The notes under the pieces are model-generated. The model was not told where the DNA came from. It was given only the letters and a program-made list of their open reading frames with translations, and did no database searches. Shown one piece after another: positions 18,574-27,231 of a stretch of DNA of 64,000 nt. The DNA is from Bacteroidota bacterium (GTDB taxonomy: Bacteria > Bacteroidota > Bacteroidia > JACCXN01), in NCBI GenBank assembly GCA_013696965.1, contig JACCXN010000005.1, positions 1 to 64,000 of the forward strand. The letters run 5' to 3'. A program made the translations under genes and the position numbers. How positions within the stretch are numbered: position 1 is the stretch's first letter; every line of letters begins with the position of its first letter.

Positions 18574-19734
18574 TTATTTCGCTAAATTATCCTTGTATTT
18601 TTTATTGAAATAAAACATTCCTGCAATTCCCAACAGAATTAAGCCAACAGAAATAATTTCTGCCTGTGTGGGATGAAATCCAAGGATGTTATAAACTTCG
18701 TTTACCCTTATTTTTTCAATAAAAAATCTTTCGAAACCATTTAGAACAAGATAAATTGAAAATAGCATGCCCGGAATTGTGATTTTTTTACGGATGCTCC
18801 AAAGAAAACCAAACAACATAATGCTTAATGCAGCTTCATAAAAGGCTGTAGGCCAAACCGGTTCAGGTAAAACAAAGCAATGTGAACCAATACAATCTGG
18901 AATAGGTATTCCTTCCTTAATAACATTGTTTGGATAATCATAAGCCCAAATCCAATCAGGTAAAAAACTCATCCAATTTGGTTTTGGCGCATTGTTAACC
19001 ACGCCCCAATCACCATCTCCTGAAATATGGCATCCAATACGCCCAACACCATAGGCTAGCATTAATCCCGGAGCTCCAGCATCAAATAGCCTTGTAACTG
19101 TAAGATTGTTTTTTCTTGCATACCAAATAATTGCAAACGCTCCACAAATTAATCCTCCATACATTGTCAGTCCACTAAAGGAAAGCAAGGCCCCAATTGG
19201 ATCGGCAATAAATTCTCCTGGGTTTTCCAAATTGTGAAAAATCTTTGCTCCTAATATCCCTACAAAAGCAGAAATCAGGGTGATGTTTCCAACATGTTGG
19301 TGAGGATGAATTACTTCTGTCTGCCAAAAAGGTTTATCTGCTTTTTCCTTGTTTTTTTCGGTATATTTGAGGTAAATACCCGCTGCAGCTCCAATTAAAG
19401 CTCCGAAGATGTTTCCCTTAAAAGAAAGTATAAAAAACTGGGGATCAAGAACAAAATCAGAATAATTTAAAATAATATCCAGCAATTTAAAACCTATTAC
19501 AAATCCGATTATTCCTGAAATAGCCATTTCAGTTGTTGTAGCCTTTGCTCCCTTTAATACTTTTTTTGTAATTGGTTGTAAAAAACCTTCCTCTTCTTTT
19601 CTTTTTAATTCTTTCGCAAGAAGCCAGCTTGCAAGCAAAAAAGCTATGGCAACAAAAAAGCCGAAGCTCTGAATAGGAAGTGGTATATGAATACCAAATA
19701 GATCCCTTATAAGATCTGAAATTGTTGGGTACAT
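18574..19734 (-). CDS. lgt: Prolipoprotein diacylglyceryl transferase, extended form
   Basis: Lgt attaches diacylglycerol to the lipobox cysteine of prolipoproteins at the inner membrane. The signature arginine region is clear (YGVGRIGCHISGDGDWG), as are the seven hydrophobic segments and the C-terminal GFERFFIEKIRVN. At 386 residues it is about 100 longer than a typical Lgt. The extra length lies in a charged loop after the first helix (ELKRKEEEGFLQPITK), a second loop (KYTEKNKEKADKPFWQTE) and an insertion before the WPTAFYEAAL segment. It follows mtaB by 19 bp and should be in its operon. Several lipoproteins in this window are predicted substrates. Confidence 0.93.
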   Translation of the reverse strand: MYPTISDLIRDLFGIHIPLPIQSFGFFVAIAFLLASWLLAKELKRKEEEGFLQPITKKVLKGAKATTTEMAISGIIGFVIGFKLLDIILNYSDFVLDPQFFILSFKGNIFGALIGAAAGIYLKYTEKNKEKADKPFWQTEVIHPHQHVGNITLISAFVGILGAKIFHNLENPGEFIADPIGALLSFSGLTMYGGLICGAFAIIWYARKNNLTVTRLFDAGAPGLMLAYGVGRIGCHISGDGDWGVVNNAPKPNWMSFLPDWIWAYDYPNNVIKEGIPIPDCIGSHCFVLPEPVWPTAFYEAALSIMLFGFLWSIRKKITIPGMLFSIYLVLNGFERFFIEKIRVNEVYNILGFHPTQAEIISVGLILLGIAGMFYFNKKYKDNLAK

Positions 19735-19753
19735 TTATTCTATTTTTTATTAA

Positions 19754-21085
19754 TTAATTTCTGATACTATTTCCTGAAAATAATTCTGAGGTGTATGATC
19801 CATCAGAGTCAATTTCCAACAAGTTTACATTTACTATTTCATTGATAAGAGAGGCATCAAAGGCATGTTTGACTTTAATGTAATTTTCTGAAAATCCATG
19901 CATAAATCCATCTTTGTTCTCCCCTTCAAACAAAACCTGCTGTTTACTTCCCTTGAATTTTTCGTAAAAACTCCTGCTTTTCTTTACAGAAAGTATTCTA
20001 AGCATTTTATTCCTTTGCTTTCTTATATTTAACGGAATAACCTGTTCAATATTTAAAGCATCAGTGTTGTCTCTTTCAGAATAGGTGAAAACATGAAGGT
20101 ATGAAATGTCTAAATTGTTCAAATAATTGTAGGTTTCAAGAAAATCCTGTTCTGTCTCCCCTGGGAAACCGGTAATAACATCCACTCCAATGCAGCAATC
20201 AGGCATTAAAGTTCTGATTTTTTTCACCCTTTCGGTATAAAGTTTTGTTAAGTACCTCCTGCGCATTGCTTTAAGAATCTTGTCTGATCCTGATTGTAAA
20301 GGAATATGAAAATGGGGTACAAATTTTTGTGATGTGGAAACAAATTCAATTACTTCATCCTTAAGCAGGTTTGGTTCTATGGAAGAAACCCTGAATCTAT
20401 CAATGCCCTGAACATTATCAAGTTCTTTAATCAAAGAAAGAAAATCTTCCTCATTCTTTTTATCTCCTTGCTTGCCGAAATCTCCAAGGTTAACCCCTGT
20501 AAGCACAATTTCCTTTACGCCTTTACCGGCAATTTCATTGGCATTTTTTACTGCATTTTGAATGCTATCACTTCTGCTTTTCCCCCGGGCAAGAGGAATT
20601 GTACAAAAAGAACAAGTATAATCGCATCCATCCTGAACTTTTAAAAACACTCTTGTTCTATCCCCAAAGGAATAAGCATCCACAAAAAAATCAGCTTGCT
20701 CAATTTCACAGGAATAAACCTCTGTTTTGGTTTTTTTGGATAAATCGCTAATATATTCTGCAAGACGAAATTTTTCTGAAGCACCCAAAACTAAATCCAC
20801 TCCCTCAATGGAAGCAATTTCATTTGGTTTAAGTTGGGCATAACAACCAATTACAACTATAAAAGCATCAGGAGAAAGTTTAAGGGCTGACCTTACAATT
20901 GTTTTACACTCCTTGTCAGCATTTACTGTTACAGAGCAGGTATTAATTACATAAATATCAGCGGGAGAAGAAAAATCAACCTTTTCAAAGCCCTTATTTT
21001 CAAAAATTCTGGCAATACTTGAGGTTTCTGAAAAATTCAATTTGCATCCCAATGTATGAAATGCTATTTTCTTAGGTGTTTCCAT
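19754..21085 (-). CDS. mtaB: tRNA t6A37 methylthiotransferase MtaB
   Basis: MtaB is a radical-SAM enzyme that adds a methylthio group to t6A at tRNA position 37. The ATG at 21085 (METPKKIAFHTLGCKLN) gives 443 residues and the family N-terminus. An upstream start at 21190 would add 35 residues unlike the family. Seen in order are the UPF0004 domain with three iron-sulfur cysteines (Cys14 onward), the radical-SAM motif CDYTCSFC, GVDVITGFPGETEQDF and a C-terminal TRAM-like domain. It is transcribed divergently from the peptide-binding lipoprotein gene and is followed by lgt. Confidence 0.95.
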   Translation of the reverse strand: METPKKIAFHTLGCKLNFSETSSIARIFENKGFEKVDFSSPADIYVINTCSVTVNADKECKTIVRSALKLSPDAFIVVIGCYAQLKPNEIASIEGVDLVLGASEKFRLAEYISDLSKKTKTEVYSCEIEQADFFVDAYSFGDRTRVFLKVQDGCDYTCSFCTIPLARGKSRSDSIQNAVKNANEIAGKGVKEIVLTGVNLGDFGKQGDKKNEEDFLSLIKELDNVQGIDRFRVSSIEPNLLKDEVIEFVSTSQKFVPHFHIPLQSGSDKILKAMRRRYLTKLYTERVKKIRTLMPDCCIGVDVITGFPGETEQDFLETYNYLNNLDISYLHVFTYSERDNTDALNIEQVIPLNIRKQRNKMLRILSVKKSRSFYEKFKGSKQQVLFEGENKDGFMHGFSENYIKVKHAFDASLINEIVNVNLLEIDSDGSYTSELFSGNSIRN

Positions 21086-21232
21086 TTTGTCTGCAAAAGT
21101 AGATATTTTCGCAAACCTCTGAAATATTATTTTGTTGTGTTGAAAAAGATGTTGAAAATAAAAGCGTTCAGCATCATTGTTACGCCTCAATTATGCTTAG
21201 AATTACACTTTAATTAAATTTTAAAGATTCCT

Positions 21233-22882
21233 ATGAACAAATTATTGATTTTAACCTTGGTTCTTTTAACTGTAATTAGCTGTAAACAAGCTTCAGTTCA
21301 AGAAGGTGAAACAGATGGAAGAGTTGTTTTCAAATACAATGAATCTGCAGGAATAACCTCTCTTGATCCTGCTTTTGCAAGAAGTTTTGAAAATATTGCA
21401 GTCGTTAATCAACTTTTCAATGGCCTGTTGCAGATGAATGATAAGTTGGAAATACAACCTGCAATAGCAAAAAATTGGGATATCTCAAAAGATGGTTTGA
21501 TTTATACTTTTCATTTAAGAAACAATGTTTTTTTCCATGATCATCACGTATTTGAAGGTGGAATTGGTAGAAAAGTTACTGCTTTTGATTTTGTTCATAG
21601 TTTTTTTCGGATAATTGATTCTAAAGTGGCCTCACCAGGTGCCTGGATTTTTAACGAAGTCGATTTTTCTGAAACAAGTGATTACAAGGGCTTTATAGCT
21701 GAAAATGACAGTACGCTTTCTATATACCTAAAAAGACCTTTCCCCCCTTTCCTGGGAATTCTTACCATGCAATATTGCTCAGTTGTGCCTTATGAAATTG
21801 TTGGCCATTATGGAGATGATTTTAGAAACAACCCTGTTGGAACAGGACCTTTTATGTTCAAAGCATGGAAAGAAGCAGTTAAGCTCGTTTTGGTAAAAAA
21901 CCCTACTTATTTTGAAATGGATGGCCCAAACAGACTTCCTTATCTTGATGCAATTTCAGTTTCGTTTATTAAAGAAAGACAAACTGAGTTTATGGGATTT
22001 ATCAATGGGGATTTTGATTTATTATCTGGAATTGACGGTTTACATAAAAATGAACTCATTACACCTTCAGGTGAACTGGAATCAAAATACAGTGAGAAAT
22101 TCATAATGAAAAACGAACCATTTTTAAAAACTGATTACATGGGTTTTTATATTGATAGCAATTCTCCTTTAGTGAAAGATCACCCATTAAATAAAAAAGA
22201 GGTTCGTCAAGCTATTAATTATGGCATAAACAGAAGTGAAATGGTAAAATATTTGCGTAATGGCATTGGAACACCAGCAAATGCAGGTATTATTCCGGCA
22301 GGTATGCCATCTTATAATCCTGAAGAAGTAAAGGGATATTCTTTTGATCAGGAAAAAGCCAGGGATTTATTAGCAAAAGCAGGATATCCTGAAGGTAAAA
22401 ATTTACCTGAAATTGTTTTAAGTACTACTTCTATTTACCAGGATATGGCTGAATTTGTACAAAATCAGTTAGCAACTTTAGGAATTAAAATCAAAATTGA
22501 TATTTTACCCACAGCAATTCATACTGAACAGGTGGCTCGATCGAGTTTAAATTTCTTTAGAAAATCATGGGTTGCTGATTATCCTGATGGTGAGAATTTT
22601 TTAACATTATTTTACAGCAAGAATTTTTCTCCCCTAGGTCCAAATTATACACATTTTAAAAATTCCGATTTTGACAGATTATATGAATTAGCAAAATCAG
22701 AAACGGATGATCAAAAGAGATTTAAGCTTTACAGGGAGATGGAGAACCTGGTTATTGAAGAAGCTCCCGTATTATTATTGTTCTATGACAGGGCAGTAAG
22801 ATTTTATCCAAAAACCATTTCTGGGTTAGAAGTAAATCCAATGAATTTATTAACCTTAAAGAGAGTTAAGAAAACCCATTAA
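21233..22882 (+). CDS. Oligopeptide/dipeptide ABC transporter substrate-binding lipoprotein
   Basis: This 549-residue family 5 solute-binding protein (DppA/OppA type) has a lipoprotein signal (VLLTVISC, Cys17). The characteristic early segment ITSLDPAFARSFENIAVVNQLFNGL is followed by NPVGTGPFMFKAW, the hinge-proximal KEVRQAINYGINRSEMV and a C-terminal lobe ending at the EAPVLLLFYDRAVRFYP region. Binding-protein genes usually sit with permease and ATPase genes; none is adjacent here, so the partners must be elsewhere. A MITE insertion begins 2 bp after the stop codon. Confidence 0.93.
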   Translation: MNKLLILTLVLLTVISCKQASVQEGETDGRVVFKYNESAGITSLDPAFARSFENIAVVNQLFNGLLQMNDKLEIQPAIAKNWDISKDGLIYTFHLRNNVFFHDHHVFEGGIGRKVTAFDFVHSFFRIIDSKVASPGAWIFNEVDFSETSDYKGFIAENDSTLSIYLKRPFPPFLGILTMQYCSVVPYEIVGHYGDDFRNNPVGTGPFMFKAWKEAVKLVLVKNPTYFEMDGPNRLPYLDAISVSFIKERQTEFMGFINGDFDLLSGIDGLHKNELITPSGELESKYSEKFIMKNEPFLKTDYMGFYIDSNSPLVKDHPLNKKEVRQAINYGINRSEMVKYLRNGIGTPANAGIIPAGMPSYNPEEVKGYSFDQEKARDLLAKAGYPEGKNLPEIVLSTTSIYQDMAEFVQNQLATLGIKIKIDILPTAIHTEQVARSSLNFFRKSWVADYPDGENFLTLFYSKNFSPLGPNYTHFKNSDFDRLYELAKSETDDQKRFKLYREMENLVIEEAPVLLLFYDRAVRFYPKTISGLEVNPMNLLTLKRVKKTH

Positions 22883-22883
22883 A

Positions 22884-22891
22884 TAATTTTA
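22884..22891. repeat. Target-site duplication, left copy
   Basis: TAATTTTA directly abuts the left end of the MITE and is repeated exactly at 23125-23132. Together they mark the insertion site. Confidence 0.8.
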
Positions 22892-23124
22892 TTGGTATAG
22901 GCACTTAGATCGCACATTAGTTTGTTGATTTTATTAGTAAATACTGCTGTAATTCTAAGGTTTACAAGGGACAAAATGTAATGTACTCCTTTTTTAATCA
23001 CTTTTTTATGATGCTTTATTTATTTTTAATAAAATTTAAAATGACATTAATCTCAGTATTTACAGTGATTTCAGCCCATTATGAAAATAAATTTCAATTT
23101 TTGCGACCTAAGTGCCTATACCAA
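22892..23124. mobile_element. 233-bp miniature inverted-repeat transposable element
   Basis: The left end starts TTGGTATAGGCACTTAG and the right end is its complement (CTAAGTGCCTATACCAA), giving 23-bp terminal inverted repeats with one mismatch at position 18. The element is flanked by an exact 8-bp direct repeat TAATTTTA at 22884-22891 and 23125-23132, the hallmark of transposition. It has no coding frame and an AT-rich core, so it must be mobilised in trans. I cannot assign the parent family; 8-bp duplications occur in several IS families. It inserted immediately downstream of the peptide-binding protein stop codon. Confidence 0.85.
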
Positions 23125-23132
23125 TAATTTTA
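23125..23132. repeat. Target-site duplication, right copy
   Basis: TAATTTTA directly abuts the right end of the MITE, identical to 22884-22891. The remaining sequence to 23324 holds no visible gene. Confidence 0.8.
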
Positions 23133-23324
23133 ATTACGCAAACTTTTTTAGTCCAAATTCATTTGCATTTGTATGTAAATTAAAACAAGAACTTCTAATT
23201 TATTCCAGGGATTAGCCATTTTAATGTCCTTTGTTGCATTATTTAGACAGAAGTGGGAAATTTATTCCAGGCAGAATCAAAAATATCCAATTAAAGGAAA
23301 ATGTTTTATTCTGAATTGTTTTTT

Positions 23325-23810
23325 TCATGCAATGGGTTGGCTGGGTTGATCTGGTTTAGTAGGATGTTCTGGTGGTGTGGGTGTATCGGGTCTATTTGGC
23401 AAGAAGGGCTTATCCGGTCTTTCTGGTGGACCAGGTTTGGGTTCGTTGGGTTTGCCAGGCAATTCAGGAGGTATTGGTTTGCCGGGCTGATCAGGTACTT
23501 TAGGCTCTGGTTTTGGTTCTGGTTCCCTTCTTTCAGGTGGATGCTTTGGCTTTTGATTTAATATCATTTCTGAGAAAAATTCGTTTCTGTTTACATTCAA
23601 TATCCTTATGAACGCTTTTTCATAAGGTCCTGTTCTATTGGGCAAATAAGGTTGATGCTGTATTCTTTTTGGAATAATTATACGAATTGTTTTCCTGTAT
23701 GGTTTGAGATGAATCGGTTTTGTTGAATGTGAATTAATATCAGGCGATTTATTAAAATGACATTTTGAAATTAAAAATGTTTCAGCCTTTAGACTTCCAA
23801 TATTTATCAT
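23325..23810 (-). CDS. Small protein with Pro-rich tail, unknown
   Basis: This 161-residue frame starts with MINIGSLKAETFLISKC. The N-terminal 95 residues are basic and the C-terminal 65 are strongly proline-rich (EPKPEPKVPDQPGKP and similar blocks rich in P, K and E). There is no signal peptide. The Pro-rich coding makes the opposite strand open too (23301-23561), but that complement is G/W-rich and not protein-like, so the minus frame is preferred. I recognise no family. It follows another small minus-strand frame by 13 bp. Confidence 0.45.
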   Translation of the reverse strand: MINIGSLKAETFLISKCHFNKSPDINSHSTKPIHLKPYRKTIRIIIPKRIQHQPYLPNRTGPYEKAFIRILNVNRNEFFSEMILNQKPKHPPERREPEPKPEPKVPDQPGKPIPPELPGKPNEPKPGPPERPDKPFLPNRPDTPTPPEHPTKPDQPSQPIA

Positions 23811-23823
23811 AGCATTTCTTTTT

Positions 23824-24039
23824 TTACAGTAATTTCTTTCTATTAAATATTATTGAAATTTTCCTGCCACTATTTTTTATACTTTTTATTACTTTGGCTA
23901 AGCTTTTTTTTAAATTTTTGAGGCCATAACAGTACTTTGAGTATAATATTCCCTTGATGTGTACCTTTTTCCTCACTATTTCCCCAAATATTGATAAATA
24001 GGTATACGAAGGGATGCTGTTTTTACTTTTTATAGGCAT
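23824..24039 (-). CDS. Small basic protein, doubtful
   Basis: This 71-residue frame (MPIKSKNSIPSYTYLSIFGE...) is lysine-rich and has no recognised domain. It lies 13 bp upstream of the Pro-rich protein in the same direction, so the two could form a small operon. Support is limited to an ATG-initiated frame and the shared orientation. The composition is close to that of AT-rich spacer DNA. Confidence 0.3.
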   Translation of the reverse strand: MPIKSKNSIPSYTYLSIFGEIVRKKVHIKGILYSKYCYGLKNLKKSLAKVIKSIKNSGRKISIIFNRKKLL

Positions 24040-24453
24040 ATTATCAGGATGTTTAGTTTAAAATTGAAAAAAAATTAAAAAAAATAAAATAAAGGCATAA
24101 TATTTTAGATTGGACAGTTTATATTTTTCTTTTTAAACTGAAAAATCAAATGACATGAATTCAATAATACTAGCAAAAACTCTTTTTAATTTTATTCAGT
24201 TTCGTGATTGTCTGGTTATTGAAATTTGGATAAATGATGTTGAAGATGAGTTTTTTCATGGGGAAATGGTGCTCTCAATGAATTAAGGCAGATAAAATTT
24301 TTAAATGGAAATCAAAAAAACTGTTGTGTTATCTTTCAATAAAAAGTGGCAATGAAAGGCGAAAGTTGGAATATAAAGGCAAGAAGTTAGTATAAATTTA
24401 ATAAAACAGGGTATGGATATTCGTAACATGAAAATTAATTTTAATTAAAATAT
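24040..24453. other. Intergenic region, no firm gene
   Basis: It contains one short plus-strand frame at 24155-24286 (MNSIILAKTLFNFIQFRDC..., 43 residues) without recognised similarity. Runs of A and T are long. I see no inverted repeat or RNA gene. Confidence 0.4.
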
Positions 24454-24622
24454 CATGAAAAACAACAATAAAAAAAGCCCCAGAACGGCAACAAAAAATC
24501 AAGGTAAGGAAAGGCCTTTAATAAAGGAGGATTTGAAAAATACAGGCAAAGGAACTATTTCTTCAAAAGGTGGTTTTAAATCAGCTAATGACCTAAAAGG
24601 TCATTCAGTAAAAAAGAAATAA
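24454..24622 (+). pseudogene. Short Lys-rich gene with apparent frameshift
   Basis: The ATG at 24454 opens MKNNNKKSP and then soon stops. The adjacent frame carries a protein-like continuation (GKERPLIKEDLKNTGKGTIS, then KGGFKSANDLKGH) ending at 24622. One extra base in the A7GC5 run at 24470-24482 would explain it. The joined product would be about 55 residues, hydrophilic and Lys/Gly-rich, a type of small protein found beside stress genes in Bacteroidota. It could be a true frameshift, a sequencing error in the homopolymer, or a chance open stretch. Confidence 0.35.
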
Positions 24623-24681
24623 ACCTTAATTCAAAAAATCAAACAAAAGAAAATAATATTAATAAGACAAATTGTTCAATC

Positions 24682-25203
24682 ATGACAAATACAAACAACA
24701 ACGGAAATGATTCTTTAAATTACAACAATAATACTGTTAAGGAATTATTCATTAATGAATTAGAAAAAGCTTTAAGCATGGAAACCATGCATGTAAAGAT
24801 ACTTTCAAAATTAACTCAAGCTGCATCTAACAGTGAACTTCGTGAAATGTTTGATGATCATTTTGATATTACAGAAGTACATGTGAACAGAATAGAAGAA
24901 ATATTCAGATTACTCGACAGAAAAGTTCAGACGCAAACCAATGAACCAATGGAAATGCTTTGTAAAGAAGCTGAACAAGCCATAGAGGAAGATAAGGAGG
25001 ATTTTATGAAGGATTCCATTTTATTGAACATTGCCCAAAAGATGGAACATCTGGAAATTTCCTTTTATAAGGGCCTTTTCCAATTTTTAGAAAACATTCC
25101 AAATAAAGACGTTAGAGAACTTCTTCAGGTAACAATGGAGGAGGAGGAACACATTGAAAGGATATTCAATGGGATTTCTGAATCAACACTTGCCCATGTT
25201 TAA
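24682..25203 (+). CDS. DUF892 (YciE/YciF-like) ferritin-like stress protein
   Basis: This 173-residue all-helical protein matches the YciF-type DUF892 family. The pattern FINELEKALSMETMHVKILSKL near residue 28 is followed by four helices carrying spaced Glu and His residues (EVHVNRIEEIF, KMEHLEISFYKG, EEEEHIERIF). The family adopts a ferritin-like fold, and members are induced by osmotic or oxidative stress in enterics. It neighbours an SDR gene 104 bp downstream in the same direction, a pairing common in stress regulons. Confidence 0.9.
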   Translation: MTNTNNNGNDSLNYNNNTVKELFINELEKALSMETMHVKILSKLTQAASNSELREMFDDHFDITEVHVNRIEEIFRLLDRKVQTQTNEPMEMLCKEAEQAIEEDKEDFMKDSILLNIAQKMEHLEISFYKGLFQFLENIPNKDVRELLQVTMEEEEHIERIFNGISESTLAHV

Positions 25204-25307
25204 AAACAATTTTTCGTATGCCTTTTTAATTATTCTTAAATATATCTTTTTATGATTTGCATTAATAAGCTAACCAATTAATCAACACTGATTATTTATG
25301 CTATTTT

Positions 25308-26177
25308 ATGAGTAAAAAGGGAGAGAAAAAAAAAGTTAGGCCAGCTCAGGAACAGAAAAAACAACCTGGATTAGAAAATAAAATGATGCCTAAACCAGTG
25401 GTTGAGGATAGTCGTTATGTTGGTAGTAATAAACTCAAAAATAAAATTGCCGTTATAACTGGGGGAGATAGCGGAATTGGAAGTGCTGTTGCAATTGCTT
25501 TTGCCAAGGAAGGGGCTGATGTAGCAATTATCTATCTGGAAGAACATGATGATGCAAGGCAAACACAATTAAGAGTTGAGCAAGTAAACCGCAAATGTTT
25601 TTTAATTCCGGGAAATATTGAAGATGAGGATTTTTGTAAAAATGCAATAAAAAAAATTATACATAATTTTGAAAAAATTGATGTTTTGGTAAATAATGCT
25701 GCAGTACAATTTCCCCAGGATGATTTTTTGAATATTACAGCAAAACAAATTGAACAAACATTCAGAACAAATATATTTTCCTTTTTTTATTTAACTCAGG
25801 CAGCATTACCATTTATGGGAAATGGAACGGCAATAATAAATACTACCTCTGTAACAGCTTACAGGGGTAGTAAGCATTTAATCGATTATGCTTCAACAAA
25901 AGGTGCCATAGTTTCATTTACCCGTTCACTTGCTCAAAATCTGGCCGAAAAAGGCATAAGGGTAAATGGAGTTGCCCCAGGACCAGTATGGACTCCCTTA
26001 ATTCCTTCCTCTTTTGATAAAAAACAAGTTGCCCAATTCGGCTCAGATGTACCTTTAAAAAGGGCCGCACAACCCTTTGAAATTGCCCCAAGTTTTGTTT
26101 TCCTTGCAAGTGATGATTCTTCCTATTACACAGGACAAATACTTCACCCCAATGGCGGGGAGATAATAAATGGTTAA
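25308..26177 (+). CDS. SDR oxidoreductase, general-stress type
   Basis: This 289-residue NAD(P)-dependent short-chain dehydrogenase starts with a Lys-rich tail of about 40 residues. The glycine-rich cofactor motif TGGDSGIG is at about 50-57, NNAA at about 129, catalytic Ser in TTSVTAYRG and YASTKGA (Tyr and Lys) near 193-197, and the C-terminal GQILHPNGGE. The long basic N-terminus and GGDSGIG put it with the YdaD/YhdF/GSP39-like stress SDRs. The substrate is unknown. Confidence 0.92.
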   Translation: MSKKGEKKKVRPAQEQKKQPGLENKMMPKPVVEDSRYVGSNKLKNKIAVITGGDSGIGSAVAIAFAKEGADVAIIYLEEHDDARQTQLRVEQVNRKCFLIPGNIEDEDFCKNAIKKIIHNFEKIDVLVNNAAVQFPQDDFLNITAKQIEQTFRTNIFSFFYLTQAALPFMGNGTAIINTTSVTAYRGSKHLIDYASTKGAIVSFTRSLAQNLAEKGIRVNGVAPGPVWTPLIPSSFDKKQVAQFGSDVPLKRAAQPFEIAPSFVFLASDDSSYYTGQILHPNGGEIING

Positions 26178-26757
26178 TATTTAATTATTTAAGTATTATA
26201 GAAAAGAAGCTTAACTTTTCTGTTGAAAACTCCCGCTAAAATTTATCTAAAACAGGTGTAATTAAATCTAAACTTTTTCCCTTTCCCAGCTTGCAGCCTT
26301 TGAGCTTTGAATACCTTAATACGCTAATTTTCATTTGGGAATGAAAGTAATTAGACTAAACCCTACATAGCATAAAAATTCCCCTGCTTCCTAACAGAGT
26401 GAGGAATCTTTGACAAATTGCATGAAATATAATTACATGATTAATAACACTAAATTACCTAAAGTAAAAATGAATGGTTTTAGCAAATTATCAGCCATGA
26501 ATAAAACTCTGGCTTATATTAAGTGTTCATTGTTGATTTTTTGTAACAATTGTAGAAATAAATCCACAAAAATTATAAACAAAAGGAAGCATATTTTTAA
26601 ATAAGCTGTTTTACTTTCTTTAAATTATCACGAATGAGAGTATAAACAATCTCTGTTATCAGCAATTAACCAAAGTTTAGCAAATTTCATTTATATATGT
26701 TCATTAACGGAATGATTATTGAGTTTTAATGGTAAGTTTTAATTATAATTTACTGAA
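26178..26757. other. 580-bp intergenic region with REP-like repeat
   Basis: No supported gene. A 64-residue plus-strand frame at 26410-26604 has low-complexity, AT-driven composition and is not called. The region contains a degenerate dispersed repeat at 26381-26414, listed separately. Promoter elements for the response-regulator gene at 26758 are presumably near its right end, but none is convincing. Confidence 0.45.
26381..26414. repeat. REP-like dispersed repeat, copy A
   Basis: This copy includes CAGAGTGAGGAATCTTTGAC. It matches, in reverse complement, the copy at 52953-52990 (GTCAGAGATTCCTCACCCTG). The shared core GTGAGGAATCT is a motif I associate with short dispersed extragenic repeats in Bacteroidota genomes. 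Both copies are in gene-free DNA. Confidence 0.5.
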
Positions 26758-27138
26758 ATGAAATACAAAACAGCCTTGCTGGTTGATGATGATGCCGACA
26801 GTAATTTTGTCAACAGCTGGATAGTGCGCAAAGAGTTTGCTGAAGAAGTAATTGTTAAACAATCTTCGGAGAGTGCCCTGGAATACTTAAAAACAAAAAG
26901 CAGGAATAAGTCTGAACTTCCTGATGTGATTTTTTTGGATATCAGAATGCCAATTATGGATGGGTTCGACTTTCTGGATGAATACAACAAATTACCCGAT
27001 GTAGTTAAAAGCAAGTGTAAAATAATTATGCTATCTTCTAGCTTTGACAAAAATGATTATCATAAAGCAATTGGGAATCAATTTGTATACAGGTATTTAA
27101 ACAAACCTCTCACTGTTGAGGCTCTGGCAGATATCTAA
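26758..27138 (+). CDS. Single-domain response regulator
   Basis: This 126-residue stand-alone receiver domain has an intact active site: acidic DDD near residue 10, phospho-acceptor Asp in VIFLDIRMPIMDGFDF near 61, Ser in MLSSS and Lys in YLNKPL. There is no output domain, so it is likely to signal through protein contact or as a phosphorelay partner. It resembles the small regulators that follow or precede PAS kinases in Bacteroidota. The large PAS kinase gene starts 93 bp downstream in the same direction. Confidence 0.93.
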   Translation: MKYKTALLVDDDADSNFVNSWIVRKEFAEEVIVKQSSESALEYLKTKSRNKSELPDVIFLDIRMPIMDGFDFLDEYNKLPDVVKSKCKIIMLSSSFDKNDYHKAIGNQFVYRYLNKPLTVEALADI

Positions 27139-27231
27139 CACTGATTTTTATTCATTGAATTAAAAAGGTTACAATGAATAAAAAATCTAGGTTGCTGAGC
27201 TATTCATATTGATATTACAAGTTAAAGAGTA

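Noticed and set aside
23301-23561. 86-codon plus-strand frame rich in Trp, Gly and Phe
   Set aside because: It is the complement of the Pro-rich coding region on the minus strand. The composition is not that of a natural protein.
26410-26604. 64-codon plus-strand frame
   Set aside because: Low-complexity Lys/Asn-rich sequence in AT-rich spacer, without start context, homology or conserved neighbours.
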